Positions 1 through 8,796 are shown, counted from the first letter of the stretch. The stretch: DNA of 64,000 bases from Mucilaginibacter aurantiaciroseus (GCF_024055595.1 NZ_JAMXOF010000001.1:124001-188000); one strand, 5' to 3'. Notes: generated by a model not told the origin, from the letters alone. Translations and numbers: made by a program.

Positions 1-436
1 CTAAAAATTCTTTGAAGTGGTCATCAAGAAATTTCCGTTTGATGGTTTGGCCATACGGGATGCCCGATTTATTGCGCAGCACCTGTAATGTAAAGTTGGT
101 TATTTTGCCCGCGTTAATTTTAAGGCTATCCCAACTTGTGCCGGCGCTGTTGGGCTGTTTAACTAATGTATTATTTTGTTTTTGGCAAAAATCATCCCAG
201 CCCTGGTAGCTGCAAAATTTGGCCATCACATCAATGGTAAAAAGGGAAGGTTTAAATTTGCTGTAAGCAAAGCCATATACGCGTTTTAACGTGGTTTCGC
301 TTATACTTTGCTTGGTTTGTGCCAATATCTGGTTAGATATTACCTTACAATCACAAGGGGAAATAGTAATAAACCCCGATGTTATTAAAACGGATTTTTT
401 TAGTACTTCGTAGTATTGAGGTAATATTGAAGTCAT
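1..436 (-). CDS. Partial protein with Bacteroidota HTH-like N-terminal domain (C-terminus off the left edge)
   Basis: An open frame runs leftward from an ATG at 434-436 to the window edge with no stop, giving 145 residues. The first ~85 residues contain ISETTLKRVYGFAYSKFKPS followed by a segment ending in YQGWDDF. This resembles an N-terminal module I know from many Bacteroidota proteins (pattern: SETTLKR.GF, then PS.T, then W.DF), where it precedes varied C-terminal domains and looks like a small helical DNA-binding-type domain. The C-terminal domain is not in the window, so no function can be given. The frame is solid: codon use matches the neighbours and the antisense frames are poor. No membrane segment or signal peptide is seen in the visible part. 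Confidence 0.72.
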   Translation of the reverse strand, partial: MTSILPQYYEVLKKSVLITSGFITISPCDCKVISNQILAQTKQSISETTLKRVYGFAYSKFKPSLFTIDVMAKFCSYQGWDDFCQKQNNTLVKQPNSAGTSWDSLKINAGKITNFTLQVLRNKSGIPYGQTIKRKFLDDHFKEFL

Positions 437-475
437 GTACTACAATTATTAATCTACTTTTCTTGTTAGTGATTC

Positions 476-736
476 TTATGCTATAACAAGTTGAATACAT
501 TCGCGTACGGTTAAGTTTTGTGATACATCCCCCTTCTCAACCCTTCTCCCTGTATTATACTCTTCTGCAACTACGCGCAGTTTTTCTTCAAGCTGCCTGC
601 ATAGTTCCTCATCCCTGTCATAACCTATCGATTTTAAAGGGGTGGTAGTCAATAAATTATAAGAGCTATCAACCGGTAAACCGCAAATATTTAATATATC
701 GTACTTGATCTGGTTACTAATAAAAACTATATCCAT
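476..736 (-). CDS. Small hypothetical protein, 86 aa
   Basis: A short leftward frame of 86 residues starts at an ATG at 734-736. It begins MDIVFISNQIKYDILNICGL and has a charged central stretch (DRDEELCRQLEEKLRVVAEE) that should form an amphipathic helix. I recognise no family, signal peptide or membrane span. It lies alone between the truncated gene on its left and the two-component operon on its right, all on the minus strand, with about 240 AT-rich bases upstream. Its reality rests on frame length and plausible amino-acid composition only. It could be a small cytoplasmic accessory protein or a spurious frame. Confidence 0.5.
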   Translation of the reverse strand: MDIVFISNQIKYDILNICGLPVDSSYNLLTTTPLKSIGYDRDEELCRQLEEKLRVVAEEYNTGRRVEKGDVSQNLTVRECIQLVIA

Positions 737-974
737 CTGCTAAAACTTTTCAGAATATTTTAATTTATACGTAAATATAAACATTGCGTTGACTGAAAAA
801 ATTTCTTAAAGTTTTACAAAAAATGGCATTGTTAATTATTGAGAAAAAATATATAAATAAACGATTGTTTGGCAATGGTATTTACGTTTTGGGCAATATG
901 CTAATCAATAGTGTCCTAAATTGGGGGTTATAGTACAAATACGCATTTTTAAAATCGCGTGTTTATACGTGGTT

Positions 975-1643
975 TTAAAGGGCAATATCTACAAGCCTGT
1001 GTTTTAACGCAAAAAGCACTAATCCGGCTGTATTTCGGCACTTAATTTTATTAATTAAAGCAATGCGGTGCCCTTCAACAGTGCGTACACTTAAGTACAG
1101 TTCGGCAGCAATTTCGGTGTTATTAAACTCTTTACAAATTAGGTTAAGTACCTGCCCCTCGCGTTTTGATAGCATAATTGGCATACCGTTTAATATATCC
1201 TGCGAGTTTAAGCGGTGGTTTGCACTATTACGCAAGGCTTTTATTACATCGGCATTAAAATAAAAACCGTTTTTATATACGGTATTAATAGTAAGCAATA
1301 ATTCATCCTTATCGCAGTTTTTTACCAGGTATGATGCTGCGCCGCCATCTATCATTTGGGTTATGAGTGTTTCGTTAGCGTGTACGGTTAATATGATCAC
1401 CTTAATAGCCGGGTGATGCACATGTAGGTATTTATTAAGGTCGATACCATTTATGCCGGGCATATCCATATCTATAATGGCTATATCGGGCTTTATTTTA
1501 AAAGTTTTAAGCGTATCAATAAATGCTTGCCCGCCCGTGCACTCAGCAACCAATGTAAAGTTTTCTATAGAGTTTACCAGTAATGCCAGGCTTTGCCTAA
1601 ACAGGTTTTGATCATCTACTATAGCTATACTTATCTCTGTCAT
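975..1643 (-). CDS. NarL/LuxR-family response regulator
   Basis: Two-domain response regulator. The receiver domain opens with ISIAIVDDQNLFRQSL, whose acidic pair binds Mg, and the phospho-acceptor Asp lies in DIAIIDMDMPGING; the conserved Thr and Lys follow in ILTVHA and LVKNCDK. The C-terminal LuxR-type helix-turn-helix begins LSKREGQVLNLICKEFNNTE and continues SVRTVEGHR. I chose the ATG at 1643, which makes a 222-aa protein and sits just after the kinase stop codon. An in-frame ATG at 1667 would add eight residues and overlap the kinase gene. Last gene of a leftward operon with the histidine kinase, which is presumably its cognate phosphodonor. Target genes are unknown. Confidence 0.9.
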   Translation of the reverse strand: MTEISIAIVDDQNLFRQSLALLVNSIENFTLVAECTGGQAFIDTLKTFKIKPDIAIIDMDMPGINGIDLNKYLHVHHPAIKVIILTVHANETLITQMIDGGAASYLVKNCDKDELLLTINTVYKNGFYFNADVIKALRNSANHRLNSQDILNGMPIMLSKREGQVLNLICKEFNNTEIAAELYLSVRTVEGHRIALINKIKCRNTAGLVLFALKHRLVDIAL

Positions 1644-1645
1644 GG

Positions 1646-2449
1646 TTATGCGTAAACTATTGGGCATTCAATTTTAATTTGAAAACCCTTACCGGCGTAA
1701 GGCTCCAATTTATAAGTTGCATTAATGTTTAGCAAGCGGCTTTCTATATTTTGCATACCCATGCCTTTTTTTGCCGTTTCAATATCTGCCCGTAAGCCCT
1801 TGCCATTATCGGTATAGGCTATCATAATAAGCCCTGCATCAACCTTAAAATCAATATCGGCCTTGCTTGCGTCCGAGTGTTTTATGGTATTGTTCAATAA
1901 TTCTTCTATTACCCTGTAAATTGCTGTAGAGGTAGTTATGGGCAGGTTTTCTAAAACTTTTTCGGCATTGTTGTTAAGCGTTATCTCTAACTTGCCCGAT
2001 TGATTGATAATGGTGCAATGTTCGTTAACGGCTGCTGCAAGCCCGTAATACCTTAAAGTTGTAGGCGATAGGTTGTGTGAAATATTGCGTACATCCTTCA
2101 CTATTTTGTCAATAATGGTTTTGGTGCTTTGCGCAAAGTTCTGGTAGTTTTTATCATCGCCACTACTGGGTTTAAACATCTCTATCAACAGGCGCAAGCC
2201 GGATATAGTTGTGCCAACATCGTCATGCAGGTCCTGCCCAATACGTTTTCGCTCGGCCTCCTGCGATTCGATAACCGCCTTTAGCAATTCTTTTTGATGC
2301 GTAATTTGGGCCTGTTGAAATTGCTGCCGCTGTTTCAATAGCCTGTTTTGGTTACGGATAGAAAAGAGTATGAACGACACGACCAATAAAAAGGTCCCCG
2401 CCATCCCTAAGGCTACTAATATGAAGATATTGTCTGTTGTGCTCTGCAT
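1646..2449 (-). CDS. Membrane sensor histidine kinase, HisKA_3 type
   Basis: 267-aa kinase of the NarX/DegS-like class that pairs with LuxR-type regulators. One membrane span lies near residues 9-31 (FILVALGMAGTFLLVVSFIL), then a coiled-coil-like linker rich in Q, K and E. The phospho-acceptor His is in the HisKA_3 motif ERKRIGQDLHDDVGTTISGL. The ATP-binding domain shows an N-box-like EELLNNTIKHSDAS and G-boxes DNGKGL and GMGMQNIESR. There is no extracellular sensor domain, so sensing is probably by the membrane segment or by the multi-span protein encoded upstream, whose gene overlaps this one by 34 bases. Translational coupling along the three genes is likely. Confidence 0.9.
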   Translation of the reverse strand: MQSTTDNIFILVALGMAGTFLLVVSFILFSIRNQNRLLKQRQQFQQAQITHQKELLKAVIESQEAERKRIGQDLHDDVGTTISGLRLLIEMFKPSSGDDKNYQNFAQSTKTIIDKIVKDVRNISHNLSPTTLRYYGLAAAVNEHCTIINQSGKLEITLNNNAEKVLENLPITTSTAIYRVIEELLNNTIKHSDASKADIDFKVDAGLIMIAYTDNGKGLRADIETAKKGMGMQNIESRLLNINATYKLEPYAGKGFQIKIECPIVYA

Positions 2450-3072
2450 TTATAAAATCCTACGGCGAATAAAGAGTATTCAAATATCAACACGGTATCA
2501 TGTATGGCCCAAACCAACCGGCTAATATCCGGGCTTTCAAGTAAATAATTAGAAAAAATGAACATGAACAGGCAACTTGCAAAATATAAAAGTATGCCTG
2601 CATTTATCCAGTTGTAAATATTATCGCCCCAGCTTTTCTCGTCGTTTTGGTTTTTAAGTATAAATAATAGGCTGTAAGCAATAATAATTATAGCTCCCAA
2701 AGGTCTTGTGTAAGTGTTAAACTCAATTTTATTTTGAATAAAAAAGTAATTAATAACGCACAATGTTGTAAACCCAACCATTAAAACCATAAATATATTT
2801 CGCTTTTTTTTACTAAAAAACATGCTGTAAAAAAGCGAATGGGCTATAAATTCAATAATAGCATAGAGGTGTAACGTCCATGTGGTGGTCTGGTGCATAG
2901 AAATTAAAACCAAAGCTACCAGGTTAAATAAACCCGAAAATATTAAATACCAAAAAATTATTTTTAAAGGTTTTGTTAAATGGTTAAAGTTAAGTAATGC
3001 AAATACAATGGGTATCAGCACAGTGGGCGGCACTATATACATTGCATAAATACTAAAAGCCGTTATGTTCAT
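2416..3072 (-). CDS. Polytopic membrane protein upstream of the histidine kinase
   Basis: 218-aa integral membrane protein with about six or seven hydrophobic spans (for example PPTVLIPIVFALLNF, IIFWYLIFSGLFNLVALVLI and IIIIAYSLLFIL) and almost no soluble loops. It has no catalytic motif I know. Similar small multi-span proteins often stand first in Bacteroidota HisKA_3 / LuxR-regulator operons. Its gene overlaps the kinase start by 34 bases, so the two are probably co-expressed. I infer a role as a membrane sensory partner that supplies the input the short kinase lacks; the sequence does not prove this. It is the first gene of the operon; a hypothetical gene ends or starts about 55 bases upstream. 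Confidence 0.75.
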   Translation of the reverse strand: MNITAFSIYAMYIVPPTVLIPIVFALLNFNHLTKPLKIIFWYLIFSGLFNLVALVLISMHQTTTWTLHLYAIIEFIAHSLFYSMFFSKKKRNIFMVLMVGFTTLCVINYFFIQNKIEFNTYTRPLGAIIIIAYSLLFILKNQNDEKSWGDNIYNWINAGILLYFASCLFMFIFSNYLLESPDISRLVWAIHDTVLIFEYSLFAVGFYKCRAQQTISSY

Positions 3073-3126
3073 AAGCTTTAAATATATATAAAGCTTGTAA
3101 ACATAACGGGTAATAGTTACAAAATT

Positions 3127-3501
3127 TTAATTGTCTAAAGTGTCACCTACAATTGTTGAACAAGTTGGCGGGCAGGCCGTAGTCATATCATAAATATTGC
3201 TTTGCACATCGCCAACCAAGCCACCTACAAGTTGCAGGGTATGCACCTCCTGGCCGGCAACAACAGGTACCAGCATTAATTGTGCGGTTAAGGGGGCGCC
3301 AATATCTTTAAGGCCTATAAAAGCTTTAACCGATTGGGCAGTAGGGTTGTAAAGTAAAATGTTCTGAAAATCTACAATGGGGATCTCAAACGAACGTGTG
3401 ATAAAATCAGAGTCGGCAGTTAGCAGATAATCTCGCCAGTTTGCAGCCCATTCTTTAGCGGTTGCTACGGGGATGGTACCATCTGGATCAGTAAGTGGCA
3501 T
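3127..3501 (-). CDS. Hypothetical protein, 124 aa
   Basis: Soluble 124-residue protein starting MPLTDPDGTIPVATAKEWAA. Nothing suggests a signal peptide or membrane span. The C-terminus carries a CPPTCST motif within a Thr-rich tail. The middle has short beta-like stretches (FEIPIVDFQNILLYNP, AQLMLVPVVAGQEVHTLQLV). I have seen unannotated Bacteroidota proteins of this size with the same opening (a DPDG segment followed by a W-rich helix), but I cannot name a family or role. It lies on the same strand as the two-component operon, 54 bases upstream of the membrane protein, and is followed upstream by a strong hairpin. Confidence 0.6.
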   Translation of the reverse strand: MPLTDPDGTIPVATAKEWAANWRDYLLTADSDFITRSFEIPIVDFQNILLYNPTAQSVKAFIGLKDIGAPLTAQLMLVPVVAGQEVHTLQLVGGLVGDVQSNIYDMTTACPPTCSTIVGDTLDN

Positions 3502-3570
3502 ACGGGTTAGGTTTAAAGTGTTAAAAAAATTACAATAATACTTCTGATTGATTTTGGGGTATGTATAGTT

Positions 3571-3622
3571 GTTGAAGTGTATGCTTCAACTTTGGGCGTG
3601 TAACGCTACACGCCCAAAGTTG
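3571..3622. other. Nested, mutually exclusive hairpins
   Basis: A perfect 16-bp inverted repeat (3587-3602 with 3607-3622, loop ACGC) has GGGCGTGTA as its core. Its left arm starts with CAAC, and the preceding GTTGAAG can instead pair with the CTTCAAC that overlaps that arm. Only one of the two hairpins can form at once. No T-run follows on either strand, so it is not a classical terminator. Confidence 0.6.
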
Positions 3623-3751
3623 AGCCAAATTAATAAATTCAAACAACTGTTTTATCAATTCGAAATCAATGAACAAAATGAACAGTATACTGGCTTGTAC
3701 GTATTTTGGCGATTATTAGACGGGCTTTCTTAATAAATATTTGTTGGTCTG

Positions 3752-3964
3752 CTATTGACCGCCGTGGTAGCCTGCATCGGGCTTGGCTTGTTGTGCTACT
3801 TGTTCAACCTTTTCAGTAGCGTAGTTTTTTGCTTTTTCAAACCACTCCGGTGCATCTTCGGTAATATCATCAAGGATAGAACGGCCGTTAGGTCCTTTTT
3901 TAGTAACGTATTTTATTCCGTATCCAATGGCGGCACCTACCGCTATAAATTTTAATAAGCCCAT
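3752..3964 (-). CDS. Small YtxH-like membrane-associated protein, 70 aa
   Basis: 70-residue protein starting MGLLKFIAVGAAIGYGIKYV, a Gly-rich hydrophobic N-terminal helix followed by KKGPNGRSILDD and a charged amphipathic helix containing KAKNYATEKVEQVAQQA. The shape (one glycine-zipper membrane helix plus a soluble coiled-coil-like tail) matches the YtxH-like general-stress proteins common in Bacteroidota. It stands alone, facing left, with the ~100-bp dispersed repeat at 4059-4170 on its upstream side. Function is unknown; a role in envelope stress is a guess from the fold class only. Confidence 0.6.
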   Translation of the reverse strand: MGLLKFIAVGAAIGYGIKYVTKKGPNGRSILDDITEDAPEWFEKAKNYATEKVEQVAQQAKPDAGYHGGQ

Positions 3965-4058
3965 AGTATTATAATTTAAGTAAATGTATTTTTAAGTTTA
4001 ATTACAAGTATGATGCCAAAGGCCGGGCGTTGTTACAGGGGGTATGTATATTAAAATA

Positions 4059-4170
4059 GTTGATAGCCGTGGTGGCACCATTTTGTCAGTACTCGAATTT
4101 TTAAAACTATTGATTATTAGGTTTTTATAAATATTGGTGTGTGTCCGCAATCGTGAACGTGAACATTTTG
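4059..4170 (-). repeat. ~110-bp dispersed intergenic element, copy A
   Basis: Read on the minus strand this stretch starts CAAAATGTTCACGTTCACGA. It continues with an AT-rich spacer, TAATAATCAATAG, CTGACAA and GTGCCACCA. The same blocks occur in the same order at 57396-57498 (about 30 of the first 32 bases identical) and, more diverged, at 12731-12825. It fills most of the 314-base gap upstream of the alpha-amylase start at 4279. Confidence 0.75.
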
Positions 4171-4278
4171 GTCGGTTTTGGGTCTGGTAAAGGGCGTTTA
4201 AGGGGGTTGCAATGCTCTTTTTATAGTTGCCAAAACTAAAAACTATTTATAAAGTTGTACGGTGATAAATTATACGGA

Positions 4279-5763
4279 ATGGAAAATTTTACAATGCTGC
4301 AGTTTTTTGAATGGTATTACCCCGGCGACGGAAGCCTGTGGGAGCATTTGAAGAATGAATCGGGGCGGTTGAAAAGTATAGGCATAGATGCGGTATGGCT
4401 GCCACCGGCCCAAAAAGGCACGGCTGGCGGGTATTCGGTAGGGTACGATGTTTACGATATATATGACCTTGGCGAGTTCGATCAAAAAGGATCGGTACGT
4501 ACAAAATACGGTACAAAACAGCAATTACTTGATGCGGTTAACGCTGCCAAAGAAGCCGGATTGAACGTTTACGTTGATGTGGTGCTAAACCACATGGGCG
4601 GCGGCGACGAGGTGGAAAAGTTTACCGTGCGCAAAGTTAACCCCGATAACCGCAACGAATTTATCAGCGAACCGTTCGAGATAGAATCGTTTACCAAGTT
4701 TACATTCCCCGGCAGGCAGGGGCAGCACTCGCGATTTGTGTGGGATTGGCAATGCTTTAGCGGGGTAGACCATGATAACGCCACCGGCGAGAACGCCATC
4801 TTTAGCATCCAAAACCAATATGGCGAGGCCTGGGAAGATGTTGTAGGTACCGAGAACGGCAACTTTGATTACCTGATGCTTGATGATATTGATACCCGCA
4901 ACCCCGCCGTGCGCGATGAGCTGAAACGCTGGGGCAAATGGTATTACGATACGGTAGGCTTTAACGGGATGCGCCTTGACGCCATTAAACATATCTCGTT
5001 CGATTTTTATAACGACTGGCTGGACCACATGCGCAACGAAACCGGGCAGGAACTTTTCACCGTTGGTGAATACTGGAGTTACGAAGTAGGTTTGCTGCAG
5101 GAGTATATCGAAGCCACCGCAGGCCGCATGTCGCTTTTTGACGCGCCTTTGCATAACAACCTGCACGAAGCATCGGTGCAGGGTAGTGATTATGATTTGA
5201 CCACTATCTTCGATAACTCGCTGGTAGCAGCTAACCCGGATAGGGCAGTAACATTAGTGGAAAACCACGACACCCAACCGTTACAATCGCTTACCCAACC
5301 AGTAGATTTTTGGTTTAAGCCAATTGGCTACGCCCTTATTTTGCTGCGCAAAAGTGGCTACCCTTGCGTTTTTTACCCCGACCTGTATGGCTCAAAATAT
5401 ACCGATAAAGGCGAAGATGGTAACGACCACGAAATTACGTTGGCCCCGGTTGCCGAACTGGAAAGCCTGCTGCACACCCGCAAGCATATTGCTTACGGCC
5501 TGCAGCGCGATTACTTTGACCACCCCAACTGTATAGGCTGGACACGTGAAGGCACCGTTGAGCATGAAAACTCGGGCTGCGCTATCGTGATCTCAAACGG
5601 CGAAGAAGGCAACAAAAAGATGGAAATAGGCCAGCGCCATGCGGGCAAAACCTTTGTAGACTACCTGGGCAAGCACGATGCCGAGATAACCATTGGCGAC
5701 GATGGCTGGGCCGAATTTTTTGTACGCCCCGGCTCTGTATCGGTATGGGCAGTAAAAAATTGA
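4279..5763 (+). CDS. Cytoplasmic alpha-amylase, GH13
   Basis: 494-aa glycoside hydrolase family 13 enzyme that cleaves alpha-1,4 glucosidic bonds in starch or glycogen and its oligosaccharides. The protein opens MENFTMLQFFEWYYPG, the start typical of liquefying-type alpha-amylases (the Bacillus AmyS / E. coli AmyA group). The four GH13 regions are visible: DVVLNHMGG, GFNGMRLDAIKHI (nucleophile Asp), FTVGEYW (acid/base Glu) and LVENHDTQ (stabilising Asp). There is no signal peptide, so it acts in the cytoplasm. I chose the ATG at 4279; a TTG at 4255 in frame would add eight non-conserved residues. A strong terminator follows at 5790. Single-gene unit, with copy A of the dispersed element upstream. 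Confidence 0.95.
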   Translation: MENFTMLQFFEWYYPGDGSLWEHLKNESGRLKSIGIDAVWLPPAQKGTAGGYSVGYDVYDIYDLGEFDQKGSVRTKYGTKQQLLDAVNAAKEAGLNVYVDVVLNHMGGGDEVEKFTVRKVNPDNRNEFISEPFEIESFTKFTFPGRQGQHSRFVWDWQCFSGVDHDNATGENAIFSIQNQYGEAWEDVVGTENGNFDYLMLDDIDTRNPAVRDELKRWGKWYYDTVGFNGMRLDAIKHISFDFYNDWLDHMRNETGQELFTVGEYWSYEVGLLQEYIEATAGRMSLFDAPLHNNLHEASVQGSDYDLTTIFDNSLVAANPDRAVTLVENHDTQPLQSLTQPVDFWFKPIGYALILLRKSGYPCVFYPDLYGSKYTDKGEDGNDHEITLAPVAELESLLHTRKHIAYGLQRDYFDHPNCIGWTREGTVEHENSGCAIVISNGEEGNKKMEIGQRHAGKTFVDYLGKHDAEITIGDDGWAEFFVRPGSVSVWAVKN

Positions 5764-5789
5764 TTGCTTGGCAAAATAGCTTATTTTTA

Positions 5790-5821
5790 GGCCGCGATAC
5801 CAAAAGTATCGCGGCCTTTTT
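5790..5821 (+). terminator. Rho-independent terminator after the alpha-amylase
   Basis: Perfect 11-bp stem GGCCGCGATAC / GTATCGCGGCC with loop CAAAA, followed by TTTTT. It lies 27 bases after the amylase stop and just before the decayed GH9 gene. Confidence 0.93.
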
Positions 5822-5846
5822 GCTGCTAACATCAATCTCACAAAAA

Positions 5847-7632
5847 ATAAAAAATTTCTTCCGGGCGATATTATGCATAAGCTTTTTAATAGGCTCATAC
5901 GCTGCATTTGCCAAACCTGTTATCTATGTAAACCAAATAGCTTTTGATAGCAACGCGCCGAAAACAGCGGTGATCGAATTGGATAGCAAGGCTGCAGGTA
6001 AACTTTCTTTTAACTTAATTGATGCTAACGGTAAATAGTCTTTATAGGTTTCGCCGCCACTCCGCAGTTAATAACCGAATGGTTCCCGGGTAAGGTATTT
6101 TACAAAGTGGATTTTTCAACCTACAACCAAACAGGAAATACAAATTGCAGGTTAAGGCAGGTCGCACGGTTTTTACATCATACCAGTTTGAGATCGGGGA
6201 GAACGCTTTGGCTAAACAAACGGTATCAGCCATTATACACTATTATAATAATCAACGCGCCAATAACCAGCAGGAATTAAGTGCCGATGCCCACATAAAA
6301 CTTTTCGGCAATGATAAAACGGTTGACATCCGTGGCGGCTGGTGCGATGCCTCGGGCGATGTAAATAAATGCTTTTCGCACTTGGCCTACGCCAATTATA
6401 TGTCGCTCCAGCAGATGCCACTGGTTACCTGGTCCATGCTTAGCACATCAGAAAGGATTCCTGGCCTGCTCAATAAATGGAAGCTAAAAGATTCTTTAGA
6501 CACCGAAGCGCTTTACGATACAGACTAAATTATGCGCGATCTATCACCTGATGGCTATTTTTTACATGAGGGTGTTTAGCTATTTTGATAAAGACCCTGC
6601 CGTCCGCCGCATTGTACGCCTGCTGGCAAACAGTGTTACCACTAACCAGTATGAATGCGCTTTCCGCGAGGGTGGGGGGATGGCTATCGCTGCTTTGGCC
6701 CCTGCATCGAATTGGCAAAAAGATGGCGAGTATACTTCGAAGCAATATTTTGATGCCGCTAAACGTGCATTCGCCCATCTTTTAGCGAATAGCACGAAAT
6801 ACGATGACGACGGTAAAGAGAACATTATTGAGGATTACTGTGCCTTAATGGCCGCTACCCAACTTTGGTTAGTTACAAAAGAAAATCTTTACCGTGACGA
6901 GGCTCGTAAACGCGCCTATAATTTGAATAAACGAACAACCATAACCGGTTACTTTTTGGCGAATGATGCCGGTCGCCCGTACTGGCATGCATCTGATGCG
7001 GGGCTGCCTATCGTGGCATTATGGCGCCATCTTAATGTGGAGAAGGATGAAACCCATCGCGCAGCAGCATTAAAAACGATTAAGTAAGCTTTAGATTATA
7101 ATGTAACTGTAACCAACAGGGTGGCTAATCCATTTGGCTATGCCCGCCAGAGTTTTATGTTTAAAGGCAAGGTGAAAGATGGTTTTTTTATTCCCCATGA
7201 AAATGTAACATGCTGGTGGTGGCAGGGCGAAAACGTAAGGCTTGGCTCACTGGCAACAGCGGCGGTTATAGGTGGCCGTTTGGTTTACCAGGCTGCTGGT
7301 AATGGGGAATTAAGGCAACACTTGGTACATATGCTTCACAGCAACTCTCGTGGATAATGGTCGGCAACCCCTACAATCGCTGCTTTATTTATGGTTTTGG
7401 TGAAAATAATGTGTCGTATATGGCATCTGGTTTTGGGCACGAAAGCCAGCGTGGGGGCATTTCTAACGGTATTACGGGTAAAGATGAGAGCGCAGATGGA
7501 TCGGGCATTGATTTTAAAAACCGAAGCAAAAGGCGACGAGTGGCGATGGAAGGAGCAATGGATTCCGCACGCGGCCTGGTTTTTGCATGCTGTTGGTGCA
7601 ACAGCATGCAAAAACCAGAAAGAAGTAAATAA
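5847..7632 (+). pseudogene. Decayed GH9 endoglucanase (cellulase) pseudogene
   Basis: Pieces of one glycoside hydrolase family 9 protein lie in order across several frames. They are: a signal peptide plus the start of a cellulase Ig-like N-domain (PVIYVNQIAFDSNAPKTAVI); then ITEWFPGKVFYKVDF; then VDIRGGWCDASGDVNKCFSH (GH9 signature); then FDKDPAVRRI and FREGGGMAIAALAPAS; then WWWQGENVRLGSLATAA; then NPYNRCFIYGFGENNVSYMA and GGISNGITGKDESADGSGID; and finally EWRWKEQWIPHAAWFLHAV. I count frame changes near 6034, 6138, 6575, 7335 and 7515, and in-frame stops at 6526 and 7085. The best original start is now ATA at 5847 before AAA-AAT. An intact gene would encode roughly 590 aa, secreted, for cellulose or beta-glucan breakdown. 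It is not functional as written; sequencing error cannot explain so many lesions. Confidence 0.93.
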
Positions 7633-7725
7633 ATATCTACACGGAATATTTATTACACTAACTTTGAGAACAGAGGGATTTGTGACGGAGCAATAATTTA
7701 AACTAACCAGATTACTTATACAATT

Positions 7726-8733
7726 ATGATCATTTCATTAGTAACCGGCGGCGCCGGCTTTATTGGCTCGCACGTAGCAAAACATTGTTTAAGCCTTGGG
7801 CATAAAGTTGTTGTATTGGATGACTTGAGCGGCGGTTTTGAAGATCACGTTCCCGAAGGTGTTGAGTTTGTTATAGGCTCTATTAATGATGTTGTGCTTT
7901 TAGAGAGTTTGTTTGAAAAGCACAAGTTTGATTACGTATACCACCTGGCCGCTTACGCTGCCGAAGGTTTATCGCACTTTATCCGCAGGTTTAACTACAA
8001 CAACAACCTTATAGGTTCTGTTAATTTGATCAACTTTGCTATATTATATAAAGTAAAATGTTTTGTATTCACCTCGTCTATCGCGGTGTATGGCGCAGGC
8101 CAGCTGCCAATGTTAGAGAGCATGGTACCACAGCCCGAAGACCCCTACGGTGTAGCTAAATATGCTGTAGAGATGGACTTGAATGCCGCTAAACACATGT
8201 TTGGCTTAAACTCGGTTATCTTCCGCCCGCATAATGTTTATGGTGAAAATCAGAATATTGGCGATAAATACCGTAACGTGATCGGTATTTTTATGAACCA
8301 GATCATGCAGGAAAAACCAATGACCATTTTTGGAGATGGCGAGCAAACCCGGGCATTCAGTTATATTGATGATGTTGCCCCGCACATTGCAAATTGTGTT
8401 AATGTACCCGCATCATTTAACCAGGTATTTAACGTAGGTGCCGACAGGCCTTACACTGTTAACGAACTGGTACAGGTAGTTGCTAAAGAACTTGGCGTAC
8501 AACCTAAAGTTACCCACCTGGAGGCTCGTAAAGAAGTCTTACATGCGCACAGCGATCATTCTAAGGCTGCCGGCGTATTTGGTAACAGCAAAAACGTAAG
8601 CCTCGAAGAAGGTATTGCCAAGATGGCTGCCTGGGCAAAAGTTGTAGGTTCACGTGCCAGTGCCGAGTTTGAGAACATCGAGATAGAGGAGAACCTGCCA
8701 CAGGGATGGAGCAAGAAAGAAAAAGCCGTTTAA
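7726..8733 (+). CDS. NAD-dependent nucleotide-sugar epimerase/dehydratase (extended SDR)
   Basis: 335-aa extended short-chain dehydrogenase of the UDP-glucose 4-epimerase type. The NAD-binding TGGAGFIGSHVAKHC opens the protein; the active site shows the SSIAVYG serine and DPYGVAKYAVE (YxxxK). RPHNVYGENQNIGDKYRNV and FGDGEQTRAFSYIDD are typical of sugar-nucleotide epimerases and 4,6-dehydratases. It probably remodels an activated sugar for surface polysaccharide or glycoprotein synthesis; the exact substrate cannot be read from sequence. The C-terminal ~25 residues (ENIEIEENLPQGWSKKEKAV) are a charged tail beyond the usual fold. No polysaccharide cluster surrounds it. It starts at an ATG 94 bases after the GH9 remnant. 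Confidence 0.9.
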   Translation: MIISLVTGGAGFIGSHVAKHCLSLGHKVVVLDDLSGGFEDHVPEGVEFVIGSINDVVLLESLFEKHKFDYVYHLAAYAAEGLSHFIRRFNYNNNLIGSVNLINFAILYKVKCFVFTSSIAVYGAGQLPMLESMVPQPEDPYGVAKYAVEMDLNAAKHMFGLNSVIFRPHNVYGENQNIGDKYRNVIGIFMNQIMQEKPMTIFGDGEQTRAFSYIDDVAPHIANCVNVPASFNQVFNVGADRPYTVNELVQVVAKELGVQPKVTHLEARKEVLHAHSDHSKAAGVFGNSKNVSLEEGIAKMAAWAKVVGSRASAEFENIEIEENLPQGWSKKEKAV

Positions 8734-8796
8734 TTCGAAAAAAAGATTATCACTTTTTCGGTAAACATTTATATTTTTGTGGTAAATAAAAAGCAA

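Noticed and set aside
4066..4092. Possible sigma-54 promoter (TGGCAC...TTGTCA) in the dispersed element
   Set aside because: The -24 part fits but the -12 part lacks TTGC at the right spacing in copies A and B, and copy C does not have it.
4585..5166. Long antisense frame (193 codons) inside the alpha-amylase gene
   Set aside because: It mirrors a GC-rich coding region; the plus-strand frame has all GH13 motifs.
7391..7696. Independent 101-codon gene at the end of the GH9 region
   Set aside because: Its C-terminal half is the GH9 terminal motif EQWIPHAAWFLHAV in a shifted frame, so it belongs to the pseudogene.
8779..8796. GTG start six codons upstream for the small membrane protein
   Set aside because: It would lie on the promoter -7 box TATTTTTG.
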